A stretch of 14,996 nt of DNA from Coriobacteriaceae bacterium (GTDB taxonomy: Bacteria > Actinomycetota > Coriobacteriia > Coriobacteriales > UBA8131), in NCBI GenBank assembly GCA_012515495.1, contig JAAYYH010000005.1, positions 1-14,996 on the forward strand, given 5' to 3'. The position numbers and the translations under genes were made by a program. Each line of letters opens with the position of its first letter. The first letter of the stretch is position 1. The notes beneath the pieces were generated by a model. It worked only from the letters and a program-made list of their open reading frames with translations, was not told where the DNA came from and made no database searches. Below are positions 1-8,058 of this stretch, piece by piece.

Positions 1-1745
1 CCTACATCGCCATGGAGCTGGAGAAGCTCTACTCCAAAGAAGAAGTACTGATGATGTATCTGAACACCATCAACTACGGAGACGGTGCTTACGGTATCCA
101 ATCCGCTGCCAAACATTATTTCTCCAAGAATGCCTCTGATCTGACTGTTGTCGAGGCCGCGCTACTCTGCGGTATCCCACAGCAGCCAACCTATAACAAT
201 CCTGTCTCCTATCCCGAGAACGCTCTTGCGCGCCGTGATCTGGTGTTGGGCCGAATGCTGTATAACGAGTACATCACCCAAGAGGAATACGATGAGGCGA
301 TTGCCACCGAGCTCAACCTCAACGTACAGGAGCGGCCAGACGACGGCATCTATCTCGCGCCGTTCTTCACCTCCTATGTGCGCAACCAGCTCGAAGAGGA
401 ATTCACCTCGGATGTGGTGTTCAAGGGTGGACTGACTGTCTACACCACTATCGATTTGGATATGCAGCAGTGGGCAGAGGATGCCTGTGCTGCCAAAGAG
501 GAGACATTGGACAGCGATGTTGAAGTCTCGCTCACCTGTGTTGAGCCGAGTACCGGCTACATCAAGGCTATGCGCGGCGGTAAGGATTACGAGACTGACG
601 AATACAACACCTCCTGGCAGATGCACAGGCAAGCCGGTTCGTGCTTTAAGGCCTTTGCTCTGGCTGCCTGTATCGAGATGGGAATCTCACCATCAACTCA
701 GGTTTCAGGCAAATCCCCAGTCTACATTGGCAACTGGCGAGTCGAGAACTATCAGGGCGGACAGATGGGCACCATGTCGCTGGCTCAGGCCACCGCTGTG
801 TCATCAAACACCGCCTACGCGCGTGTGGTGCGTACCATCGGCGCAGCGAAGGTTGTTGATATGGCCTACCGTCTGGGGATTACCTCTGAGTTGGAGGAAC
901 TCAACGCTGTCGTCTTGGGGGCTGCAGGGGGAGTCAATACCTTGGAGATGGCCTCGGCATTTGGCACCCTTGGCAATAGTGGTGTGCACAATGACACCAC
1001 CGCCATCACTAAGATCCTCGACAGCAACGGCGATGTACTCTATGAGCATCAGGTGGATGGTAATCAGGCTATCTCCCCAGAGGTCGCCTGTGCTGCAACG
1101 CAGGTACTGCAAGGTGTTGTCACTGGTGGTACCGGTACCTCGGCCTATATGAACTGGCAGGTTGCAGCTGGTAAGACCGGAACCACTGATAACTACCGTG
1201 ACTCGTGGTTCTGCGGTTATACCCCGCAACTATCCACTGCCGTCTGGATCGGATCGCGCGAAGAGCGCTACATCCAGGATAATGTTGGCGGGGCAAACTG
1301 CTGTCCTGTCTGGCGTGCCTTCATGAACAATGCCCTGTCAAAGTATGAGACAGGTATAGCGTTTCCCACTGCCAATTCTCCGTCATACAACAGCTCGTTG
1401 ACCTTCATGACCGAGGAAGAGAAGAAGGCGGCCGAAGAGGAAGAGAAGAAGAAGCAGGAAGAGAAGGATAAAGCGACCGATACCGATGGTGACGGTTTCA
1501 ATGACTTCGATGAGAAGGAAGCCGGTACCGACCCTAATGATCCTAACGATTATCCCGGACCAAAGGAACCGGTTGACAGTGACGGTGATGGTTTCAGCGA
1601 TGCTGACGAGGCAGCTGCGGGCACCGATCCCAACGATCCAAACAGTTATCCGGGAGCGACTCCTCCGGTTGACCCTGACCCAGGCGACCCTGACCCAGGC
1701 GATCCTGACCCAGGTGACCCCACCGACCCAAAGCCAGGCAGCTAG
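1..1745 (+). CDS. Class A penicillin-binding protein (PBP1A-like), 5'-truncated by window edge
   Basis: Bifunctional peptidoglycan synthase that polymerises glycan strands and cross-links peptides outside the membrane. The reading frame is already open at base 3, so the true start, membrane anchor and first glycosyltransferase motifs lie upstream. Numbering from the Met at 12, residues 1-90 match the end of a GT51 domain (MMYLNTINYGDGAYGIQSAA, then the EAALL and R..VL..M helices). The transpeptidase domain has all three penicillin-binding motifs: SCFK with nucleophile Ser210, SSN at 264-266 and KTGT at 388-391. Beyond about residue 465 is a Glu/Lys-rich linker, then two 27-residue DxDGDGF..D repeats (490-516, 522-548) like thrombospondin type-3 or dockerin-like calcium loops, and a DPDPG repeat tail. 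Family identity is secure; calcium binding by the tail is inference. The gene ends in TAG, convergent with galE. Confidence 0.95.
   Translation, partial: YIAMELEKLYSKEEVLMMYLNTINYGDGAYGIQSAAKHYFSKNASDLTVVEAALLCGIPQQPTYNNPVSYPENALARRDLVLGRMLYNEYITQEEYDEAIATELNLNVQERPDDGIYLAPFFTSYVRNQLEEEFTSDVVFKGGLTVYTTIDLDMQQWAEDACAAKEETLDSDVEVSLTCVEPSTGYIKAMRGGKDYETDEYNTSWQMHRQAGSCFKAFALAACIEMGISPSTQVSGKSPVYIGNWRVENYQGGQMGTMSLAQATAVSSNTAYARVVRTIGAAKVVDMAYRLGITSELEELNAVVLGAAGGVNTLEMASAFGTLGNSGVHNDTTAITKILDSNGDVLYEHQVDGNQAISPEVACAATQVLQGVVTGGTGTSAYMNWQVAAGKTGTTDNYRDSWFCGYTPQLSTAVWIGSREERYIQDNVGGANCCPVWRAFMNNALSKYETGIAFPTANSPSYNSSLTFMTEEEKKAAEEEEKKKQEEKDKATDTDGDGFNDFDEKEAGTDPNDPNDYPGPKEPVDSDGDGFSDADEAAAGTDPNDPNSYPGATPPVDPDPGDPDPGDPDPGDPTDPKPGS
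1671..1715 (+). repeat. 15-bp tandem repeat (3 copies) coding DPDPG
   Basis: Three consecutive 15-base units encode Asp-Pro-Asp-Pro-Gly. The first two are identical (GACCCTGACCCAGGC) and the third differs at two positions. They form the extreme acidic, proline-rich C-terminus of the penicillin-binding protein. Near identity at DNA level suggests recent duplication. Length change would stay in frame. Confidence 0.85.
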
Positions 1746-1790
1746 GCAGCTGGGGTTTGGCCGCGGTTAGCAGATTATCGACAACTGACA

Positions 1791-1823
1791 ACAAGGCAGC
1801 AGCCCAGAGGGCGGCTGCCTTGT
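1791..1823. terminator. Hairpin between convergent PBP and galE genes, possible bidirectional terminator
   Basis: A perfect 10-bp stem (ACAAGGCAGC at 1791-1800 with GCTGCCTTGT at 1814-1823) encloses an inner 4-bp stem GCCC/GGGC at 1802-1812 with a 3-nt loop. It lies 45 bases after the PBP stop and 33 bases beyond the galE stop. No run of T follows on either strand, so it is not a textbook intrinsic terminator. Position between convergent genes is the main argument. Confidence 0.6.
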
Positions 1824-1856
1824 CCGATTCATGTGAAGCTTAAGCCGGATTGAGGC

Positions 1857-2840
<984 letters not shown>

Positions 2841-2860
2841 GATCTACCTCAATCTACCTC
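2841..2860 (-). promoter_or_regulatory. Duplicated ribosome-binding site of galE
   Basis: Read on the minus strand, the 20 bases before the galE ATG are two tandem 10-base units, GAGGTAGATT then GAGGTAGATC. Each contains a GAGGT Shine-Dalgarno core. The nearer core lies five bases from the ATG; the farther one, at 15 bases, is too distant to use that start. Confidence 0.7.
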
Positions 2861-2944
2861 GGGTTACGTCTTGGTTGACATCGACATCGGCCACGTGAGT
2901 GCCGAATGAAAGTGGAGTGCATGCCTGCTGATACAGGCCGCTTC

Positions 2945-2973
2945 ATTATCCGGCGAGCTGCTATGTGATGCAA
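2945..2973 (-). promoter_or_regulatory. Candidate sigma70-type promoter for galE
   Basis: On the minus strand TTGCAT (2968-2973) and GATAAT (2945-2950) are separated by exactly 17 bases, close to TTGACA/TATAAT. This would give a leader of about 100 bases before galE. Judged by eye only. Confidence 0.45.
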
Positions 2974-3007
2974 GCCGTTGTGCTGTCAATCCAACAATTA
3001 AGCATAC

Positions 3008-3016
3008 TGCTATAAT
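3008..3016 (+). promoter_or_regulatory. Extended -10 promoter of tyrS
   Basis: TGCTATAAT gives a perfect -10 hexamer at 3011-3016 with an extended -10 TGn. No good -35 lies at the right distance, as is usual for extended -10 promoters. Transcription from about 3023 would give a leader of roughly 117 bases. It faces away from the galE promoter. Confidence 0.6.
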
Positions 3017-3046
3017 ACGAACGGCCCAATCATCTACTGTGGCGCA

Positions 3047-3076
3047 GCTGTAGATTGTTTTCTACGACACTACAGC
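3047..3076 (+). promoter_or_regulatory. Inverted repeats in the tyrS leader
   Basis: GCTGTAG (3047-3053) can pair with CTACAGC (3070-3076). Within it GTAGA (3050-3054) can pair with TCTAC (3061-3065), and the two pairings exclude each other. A regulatory role is inference. The T-box consensus expected for a tRNA-sensing leader is not seen. Confidence 0.35.
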
Positions 3077-3139
3077 GGGATAGCTGAGATTATCTATAAC
3101 CTGAAGATAGCACTTTCGGTACAAAGCGATAGGAGAATC

Positions 3140-4351
3140 GTGTTACCAGCCAAAGAACAATTGCATATCATCCAGAGTGGCGACGCCAACATCGTACCGT
3201 TAGCGGCATTGGAGAAGAAGCTGGCCAAAGGCGTGCCACTGCGAGTTAAGCTGGGTGTTGATCCAACCGCCCCAGACCTGCATCTGGGTCATGCCGTGCC
3301 GTTGCGTAAATTGCGTCAACTGCAGGACCTTGGGCATCAGGTGGTGCTGATCATCGGTAACGGCACCGCGCTGATTGGTGATCCTTCCGGACGCAACAGC
3401 ACACGTCCGCCTTTGACTCCTGAGCAGATTGCCGCCAATGCCCAGACCTACGTTGAGCAGGCGTTCAAGATCTTAGACAAGGAGAAGACCGAGCTGCATT
3501 GGAATGGCGACTGGTTGACACCGTTGGATTTGGGCGACATCCTCAAGCTGGCAGCGAACTTCACTGTGGCACGCATCCTCGAACGCGATGATTTCTCAAA
3601 CCGCTACCAGGCTCAGCAGCCCATCTCGCTACATGAGTTCTTCTACCCGGTGATGCAGGCCTATGACTCCGTGGAGATTAAGGCGGATATTGAGCTGGGA
3701 GGTACCGATCAGTTGTTTAATCTGTTGGCCGGGCGCGAGCTGATGGAGAAGCTGGACATGGAGCCTCAAGTCTGCCTCACCCTGCCGTTGTTGGAAGGTA
3801 CAGACGGCAAGCTGAAGATGTCTAAGAGCTATGGCAACTATATTGGTATCACTGATGCTCCCGATGAGATGTTCGGCAAGGTGATGTCCATCCCCGATAA
3901 CCTGATGTCGCGCTATCTCTATCTGGCATCGACCTATCCTGTCGAAGATATTGAGAAGACGATTGCCGGTCTAGAAGCTGGCGAGCTGCACCCCAATGTC
4001 GTCAAACGTCAGTTGGCGGCCAATATCGTCGAAGCCTATCATGGTGCCGAGGCGGCTGTGGAGGCCGAAGCGGCGGTTGATCGGGTGTTCAAGCAGCACG
4101 AAGTGCCAGAGGATATCCCTGAGTTCGCTCTTGATCTGACTTTCGGCGATGACGGAACAGTCTATGTTGCTGCCCTGCTGGTGGAGATAGGCTTTGCCGG
4201 TAGCGCTGGAGAAGCCCGTCGTCTGATCGATGGTGGTGGCGTGCGCATTTCCGGCGAGGCATTGACGGCAGGGGAGTACAACGTCGATCCCGCGCGTCTT
4301 GCAGGAGCCGTTATCCAAGTGGGTAAACGCAAGTTCGCCAAACTGGTCTGA
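3140..4351 (+). CDS. tyrS: Tyrosyl-tRNA synthetase (TyrZ-like clade)
   Basis: Class I aminoacyl-tRNA synthetase that charges tRNA-Tyr with tyrosine in the cytoplasm. The 403-residue protein carries the HIGH-type signature HLGH at 48-51 and KMSKS at 226-230. Around them are the catalytic-fold segments GVDPTAPDLHLGH, GDPSGR and ELGGTDQLFN. The wording of these segments fits the second bacterial TyrRS clade (TyrZ/Thermus-like) rather than E. coli TyrS. The C-terminal 60 residues (SAGEARRLIDGGGVRISGEA region) form an S4 RNA-binding domain. The start is GTG at 3140, chosen because AGGAG lies at 3131-3135 and the family's N-terminus begins here. An extended -10 promoter and a leader of about 117 bases lie upstream. 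It ends in TGA and is followed after 88 bases by the deaminase gene. Confidence 0.95.
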   Translation: MLPAKEQLHIIQSGDANIVPLAALEKKLAKGVPLRVKLGVDPTAPDLHLGHAVPLRKLRQLQDLGHQVVLIIGNGTALIGDPSGRNSTRPPLTPEQIAANAQTYVEQAFKILDKEKTELHWNGDWLTPLDLGDILKLAANFTVARILERDDFSNRYQAQQPISLHEFFYPVMQAYDSVEIKADIELGGTDQLFNLLAGRELMEKLDMEPQVCLTLPLLEGTDGKLKMSKSYGNYIGITDAPDEMFGKVMSIPDNLMSRYLYLASTYPVEDIEKTIAGLEAGELHPNVVKRQLAANIVEAYHGAEAAVEAEAAVDRVFKQHEVPEDIPEFALDLTFGDDGTVYVAALLVEIGFAGSAGEARRLIDGGGVRISGEALTAGEYNVDPARLAGAVIQVGKRKFAKLV

Positions 4352-4412
4352 ATGATAGCTGTAGTTACCTCATTGTGATTCGCCGATTTTAGTTACCTGT
4401 CAGTTCAAACGG

Positions 4413-4434
4413 TCTGTCGACATTGACAGAGGAG
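4413..4434 (+). promoter_or_regulatory. Hairpin abutting the deaminase Shine-Dalgarno
   Basis: TCTGTC (4413-4418) and GACAGA (4425-4430) form a 6-bp stem with a 6-base loop, directly followed by the GGAG ribosome-binding core at 4431-4434. An upstream CTGTCA (4397-4402) could compete for TGACAG (4424-4429). Two copies of TAGTTACCT (4362-4370, 4390-4398) lie just upstream. A translational control role is possible but unproven. Confidence 0.35.
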
Positions 4435-4439
4435 AAGCC

Positions 4440-5738
4440 ATGCTCTTTGCAGATATCGACTATCTGACAAGCGATTTTGAGATTGCCCACGGTTATGTCG
4501 AGGTTACAGATGGTCGCATCAGCTACGTGGGTGAGACCGACCCAACAGGATCTGAGCCGATATCTACAGAGCGCTACGACGGCAGTGGCAAGCTGTTGCT
4601 GCCCGGGCTTTATAACGCTCACGCGCACGCGCCGATGACGCTGCTGCGTGGTTACGCGGAGAATCTCTCGCTGCACGACTGGCTCAACACCCGTGTGTTC
4701 CCCTTCGAGGACAAGATCGATGACAAGAAGGCCTATCCGGCTACGATGTTGGCGATTGCGGAGATGCTGCGGTTTGGCATCGTCAGCTTCTCAGACATGT
4801 ATTTCTTCTCAGACGCTCGGGCTCAGGCGGTCATCGACAGCGGCATCAAGGCCAACATCTGCCACGGTCTGCTCAGCTTCGACCCCAGTGTTCCCTATCA
4901 GCAATTACCAAACAAGGCAATCGATGATCACCTGATAACTACCTATCACAATACCTGTGACGAGCGCCTGAAAATCGAGCTCTGCATCCACGCCGAGTAC
5001 ACCACCTCTCCTCTGGTAGTGGAAGCGGTTGGGCAGGCAGCCGTTGATCACGGCGTGAGCACACACATCCATCTGAGTGAGAGCAGAAGCGAGCACGAGG
5101 AGTGCAAGCAGCGACACGGCGGCAAGTCCCCGGCACAATACTTCGAGTCGCTGGGCTTCTTCCGTCAGCCTTGCACCGCAGCGCATTGTGTGTGGACTGA
5201 GCCGCAAGATTGGCAGATATTTGTGCGCAACCAGGTCACAGTGGCCTGCTGTCCTGCCAGCAACATGAAGCTGGCCAGCGGTTTTGCGCCAGTGCCGCAG
5301 ATGTTTGCTGCCGGAGTCAACGTTGCTCTTGGTACCGACGGCATGGCCAGTAACAACAGCCACAATATGTTCAGGGACCTCTATCTTTTGGCATTGCTAT
5401 ACAAAGGTTCTTCGGGGGATCCCACTGTTGTCACTCCTGCACAGGCGCTGGCTGCGGCTACCATCAACGGTGCTCATGCTCAGCGGCGAGTAGATTGCGG
5501 CGCGATCAAGGTGGGTAACAGGGCAGACCTAGTAGTGCTGGATGCCAACGTACCATGGATGCAGCCAGCTATCAGTCAGCTGAACAACCTGGCTTTCTCG
5601 GCACAGGGAAGCGACGTGGCGCTGACGATGGTCGATGGCAAGGTGTTGTATCGTGACGGCCTATGGCCGACTATCGATGTTGAGCGTGTGGCGCGTGAGA
5701 CTAGCGAGGCAACGCGAGACATCATCGCCAGCCTTTGA
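4440..5738 (+). CDS. mtaD: 5-methylthioadenosine/S-adenosylhomocysteine deaminase
   Basis: Amidohydrolase-superfamily enzyme (Trz/Atz branch) expected to deaminate the adenine ring of SAH and MTA, the by-products of SAM use. The 432-residue length fits. The beta-sandwich edge at residues 1-58 ends in PGLYNAHAHAPM with metal ligands His61 and His63. Further expected site residues are His211 and Glu214 in THIHLSES, His249 in AAHCVW and Asp300 in GTDGMASNNS. The family assignment to MTA/SAH deaminase rests on the LLRGYAENLSLHDWL segment and this metal pattern; other purine-type deaminases of the branch (for example 5'-deoxyadenosine) cannot be excluded. The ATG at 4440 follows a GAGGAG site. It ends 13 bases before mnmA, which implies co-transcription. 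A link to mnmA through tRNA-methylation by-products is only speculation. Confidence 0.88.
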   Translation: MLFADIDYLTSDFEIAHGYVEVTDGRISYVGETDPTGSEPISTERYDGSGKLLLPGLYNAHAHAPMTLLRGYAENLSLHDWLNTRVFPFEDKIDDKKAYPATMLAIAEMLRFGIVSFSDMYFFSDARAQAVIDSGIKANICHGLLSFDPSVPYQQLPNKAIDDHLITTYHNTCDERLKIELCIHAEYTTSPLVVEAVGQAAVDHGVSTHIHLSESRSEHEECKQRHGGKSPAQYFESLGFFRQPCTAAHCVWTEPQDWQIFVRNQVTVACCPASNMKLASGFAPVPQMFAAGVNVALGTDGMASNNSHNMFRDLYLLALLYKGSSGDPTVVTPAQALAAATINGAHAQRRVDCGAIKVGNRADLVVLDANVPWMQPAISQLNNLAFSAQGSDVALTMVDGKVLYRDGLWPTIDVERVARETSEATRDIIASL

Positions 5739-5751
5739 TCGGAGAGCCGCA

Positions 5752-6807
5752 ATGAGCAGGGTCCTGATTGCCATGAGTGGTGGAGTGGATAGCAGTGTGG
5801 CTGCTTACCTGATGACACAGCGCGGTCATGAATGCGCTGGTGTCACGATGAGGCTCTATGAATCCCAGGGTAACAGCAGTTCTCAGACGTATATCGAGGA
5901 TGCCAAAGCTGTCTGTGGGCAACTGGGTATTCCACACCATACCATCGATCTGACCGATGCCTTCGCTCGCGCGGTGATAGACTCATTTGTCCAGGCATAT
6001 ACCAACGGTACAACACCCAATCCCTGCGTAGACTGCAACCGTTCTATCAAGTTTGGCGCCCTGTTGCAGAAGGCGACTGAATTGGGATATGACTTGGTGG
6101 TCACCGGCCATTACGCCCGCGTGAGCTGGGATGAGAGTGCTGGGCGTTACCTGCTGAAGCGAGGTCTGGATAGAGACAAGGATCAGAGCTACGTGCTCTA
6201 CACCTTGACTCAGGAACAGCTCTCACACATCGCTTTCCCTTTGGGCGAGCTGACTAAGGAACAAGTTCGGGCCATTGCTTGTGAGCAAGGCTTCATTACT
6301 GCCAACAAGCAGGAGAGTCAGGATATCTGCTTTGTCCCAGACGGCGACTACGCCAGATTCATCCATGAGTATGCCAGCTATCAACCGCAGCCGGGTCCCA
6401 TCGTCGACAGCTGTGGAACGGTACTTGGTGAACATAAGGGGATTATTGGTTTCACCATCGGCCAACGCAAGGGGATAGGGCTCTGGAGCAAGAATCCCCT
6501 GTATGTCAACCGCATTGACGCCTCAAGCAACAGTGTAGTAGTGGGAGAAAGCGACAGTCTCTATTCCAATGCGACTATCATTGAGGATATCAATCTGATT
6601 CTCTATGAAAGTCTGCAAGGACCATTGGAGGCGACAGCCAGGCATCGTTATCGTCAGGCTGAGAAGCGGGTCATAGTCTATCAGTTGGATGATAACACCC
6701 TGAAAGTGGAGTTCGAGCAACCACAGAAGGCACTGACTCCCGGTCAAGCTCTGGTCATCTATCAGGGTGATACCGTCGTTGGTGGTGGCAGGATCACTGC
6801 CGACTGA
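5752..6807 (+). CDS. mnmA: tRNA-specific 2-thiouridylase
   Basis: Uses ATP and a persulfide sulfur donor to thiolate U34 at the wobble position of tRNA-Lys, -Glu and -Gln. The 351-residue product begins MSRVLIAMSGGVDSS, whose SGGVDSS (9-15) is the PP-loop that binds ATP. NPCVDCN at 90-96 supplies one catalytic cysteine, probably Cys95 by alignment with E. coli Cys102. SQDICFVPD supplies the second, Cys193. VVTGHYAR and FTIGQRKGIG are also family hallmarks, and the C-terminal beta-barrel is complete. The ATG at 5752 was chosen over an in-frame ATG at 5635. The latter would bury the start inside the deaminase gene, while GGAG at 5741-5744 and the PP-loop near the N-terminus fit 5752. It lies 13 bases after the deaminase stop, ends in TGA and converges on the coiled-coil gene. 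Confidence 0.95.
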   Translation: MSRVLIAMSGGVDSSVAAYLMTQRGHECAGVTMRLYESQGNSSSQTYIEDAKAVCGQLGIPHHTIDLTDAFARAVIDSFVQAYTNGTTPNPCVDCNRSIKFGALLQKATELGYDLVVTGHYARVSWDESAGRYLLKRGLDRDKDQSYVLYTLTQEQLSHIAFPLGELTKEQVRAIACEQGFITANKQESQDICFVPDGDYARFIHEYASYQPQPGPIVDSCGTVLGEHKGIIGFTIGQRKGIGLWSKNPLYVNRIDASSNSVVVGESDSLYSNATIIEDINLILYESLQGPLEATARHRYRQAEKRVIVYQLDDNTLKVEFEQPQKALTPGQALVIYQGDTVVGGGRITAD

Positions 6808-6867
6808 GTCTGGCGTCCAGTGCCAAAAAGGCCCTAGGCTTCCAGTCAGAACGTCCAATCAAAGCAT

Positions 6868-7683
6868 TCACGTCGTTAGTCTGGTGATCAGCACATCCAG
6901 TGCCTCACCGGCAGTGCTGCGATTTATTGCAGCGGTAACGAAGATACTGGCAGCGATGATCATAACCAATAATGAGACGATGACCAGTGTTATACAACAT
7001 GACTGTCTCAGAGCTGTTATCACTTTATCAGCTAGATTATGTCTGAGATGTCCTGAGAACTGATGGCGGATGTATACCTCTCTACCTGAAGACAGGCTCA
7101 AGCTCTGGGACATACCAGCTTGCGTCTCTTTATCCTTTTGTATGCTTCCCAGCACTGAGGTGGTCAATTCTTGGGTGTCGGATCGATCAAACAGGGTAGT
7201 GTTGTCATCGCGATCTGAATTCTCCCGCACTATTTGACTCTCGAGTTCGTTGTTCAGCATGTTGAGTTCAACTATCTCGGTCAATCTAGATGCCAACTCA
7301 GATTCCAATAGGGTCTTCTCGGTAATGGCATGTTGCAGGTTGGCCTCAAGTAGCTGAGTATCGACACTGACCTGCGTCAGATCCGCGATCATCTCATCTC
7401 GACTCAATTCAACTGTAGCGATAATATCCTGTGCCTCAAGCAAATTGTTGCGCAAGGAGACGTTTTCGGTATTCTTGCGTCTGAGCTTATCGGAAAGGTC
7501 GCGTAATAGCTCGTCTCGTTGGTTGATCTGCAGCTGCAATGTCTCAATCTGCGTACTATATTGTTGCACCAGAGCTATGATCTGAGAACCACTGTCCTGC
7601 AGATGTTCCTTGGCAACGAAGATGTCCTTTGCCAGTGTCAACTCACTGCTAAAGCTCACGCTTTTCTCTTCAGGGAAGATCAC
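6868..7683 (-). CDS. Unrecognised coiled-coil protein with C-terminal membrane anchor
   Basis: No family is recognised for this 271-residue protein. Residues about 35-155 are a long Leu/Glu/Gln/Arg-rich heptad-like stretch expected to form a coiled coil. A polar Ser/Thr/Asp-rich segment follows (156-205). Residues about 228-253 (core ITLVIVSLLVMIIAASIFV) are one strongly hydrophobic helix, followed by only 18 residues. There is no N-terminal signal peptide, so the layout is that of a tail-anchored inner-membrane protein with its coiled coil in the cytoplasm. The start is GTG at 7681-7683, overlapping the upstream gene's TGA in the sequence GTGA; this indicates translational coupling. It is the second gene of a two-gene operon divergent from the BTAD regulator and convergent with mnmA. 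A scaffold, partition or membrane-tethering role is speculation. Confidence 0.75.
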   Translation of the reverse strand: MIFPEEKSVSFSSELTLAKDIFVAKEHLQDSGSQIIALVQQYSTQIETLQLQINQRDELLRDLSDKLRRKNTENVSLRNNLLEAQDIIATVELSRDEMIADLTQVSVDTQLLEANLQHAITEKTLLESELASRLTEIVELNMLNNELESQIVRENSDRDDNTTLFDRSDTQELTTSVLGSIQKDKETQAGMSQSLSLSSGREVYIRHQFSGHLRHNLADKVITALRQSCCITLVIVSLLVMIIAASIFVTAAINRSTAGEALDVLITRLTT

Positions 7684-7940
7684 AAGCTATTCTCTTTGAA
7701 GTACTGGTCAAGAGCTTCTCGGATGATGTCTGATGAGCTGCTGGGTGTGAGGCCATGGATCTTGTTGTAGGCTGACCTTTCCAGAAGCTGCACATACTGA
7801 TCGGCGAAGATATAGAAGCCCTTGTAAACAGTAGGGCGCTCAAGTGTCTTGCCTTTCTCACTATGGAGAGGCCCGCGTCCTGCTGGCTTAGAGGGCTTGG
7901 ATATTGCCTCGGCACTAGGTTCGTTGGTTGAATCATTCAT
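7680..7940 (-). CDS. Small ribbon-helix-helix-like protein, probable DNA-binding
   Basis: This 86-residue protein has a polar, Pro/Ser/Lys-rich N-terminal 35 residues that look disordered. They are followed by a segment resembling a ribbon-helix-helix fold: a strand around VYKGFYIFA (38-46), a first helix DQYVQLLERSAYNKIHG, a TPSSSS turn, and a second helix DIIREALDQYFKE. The second helix strongly resembles the xxIVREALREYL helix of CopG/Arc-type repressors. Such proteins bind short palindromes as dimers, often their own promoters, and a 12-bp palindrome overlaps this operon's candidate promoter. The ATG at 7938-7940 follows AAAGGG and GAGGAG on the minus strand. Its stop overlaps the downstream coiled-coil start by four bases. 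RHH assignment is by eye; autoregulation or a ParB/ParR-like role with its partner is inference. Confidence 0.7.
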   Translation of the reverse strand: MNDSTNEPSAEAISKPSKPAGRGPLHSEKGKTLERPTVYKGFYIFADQYVQLLERSAYNKIHGLTPSSSSDIIREALDQYFKENSL

Positions 7941-7978
7941 AGAAATCCCTTTCTCCTCTTGACAATGTAGTGCAATAC

Positions 7979-7990
7979 TATGCTAGCATA
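7979..7990. promoter_or_regulatory. 12-bp palindrome flanked by direct repeats, candidate operator
   Basis: TATGCTAGCATA is a perfect palindrome at 7979-7990, flanked on both sides by CAATAC (7973-7978 and 7991-7996). It overlaps the candidate -10 of the minus-strand operon. A second near-palindrome, GTATA-G-TATAC, is at 8026-8036. Binding by the adjacent RHH-like protein or the BTAD regulator is inferred from position. Confidence 0.5.
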
Positions 7991-8007
7991 CAATACACAC
8001 TTGTAAA
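7980..8007 (-). promoter_or_regulatory. Candidate promoter of the RHH/coiled-coil operon
   Basis: On the minus strand TTTACA (8002-8007) is followed after 16 bases by TAGCAT (7980-7985), which is preceded by TGC, an extended -10. The leader would be about 30 bases. No equally good promoter for the divergent regulator was found; its TTGTAA at 8001-8006 may share the same site. Confidence 0.4.
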
Positions 8008-8058
8008 CAGCATCATATAGCAAGAGTATAGTATACCGCGAATATAAAGGAAAGTGCC

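Noticed and set aside
162..632. 156-codon minus-strand frame opposite the PBP gene
   Set aside because: It lies wholly antisense to a confidently identified gene, has no ribosome-binding site I can defend, and matches no family.
3023..3139. T-box leader upstream of tyrS
   Set aside because: The leader is long enough to consider, but the conserved T-box sequence and a terminator hairpin are not visible.
4905..5363. 152-codon minus-strand frame within the deaminase gene
   Set aside because: Antisense to a gene with intact metal-ligand motifs; no independent signals.
5635..5751. Longer mnmA reading frame starting at the ATG at 5635
   Set aside because: It would overlap the deaminase gene by about 100 bases and add 39 residues ahead of the PP-loop. 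GGAG plus the ATG at 5752 fit the family N-terminus.
6808..6867. Intrinsic terminator between convergent mnmA and the coiled-coil gene
   Set aside because: Only short imperfect stems (GGCC-CTA-GGCT, GCC-AAAAA-GGC) and no T-run were found in these 60 bases.
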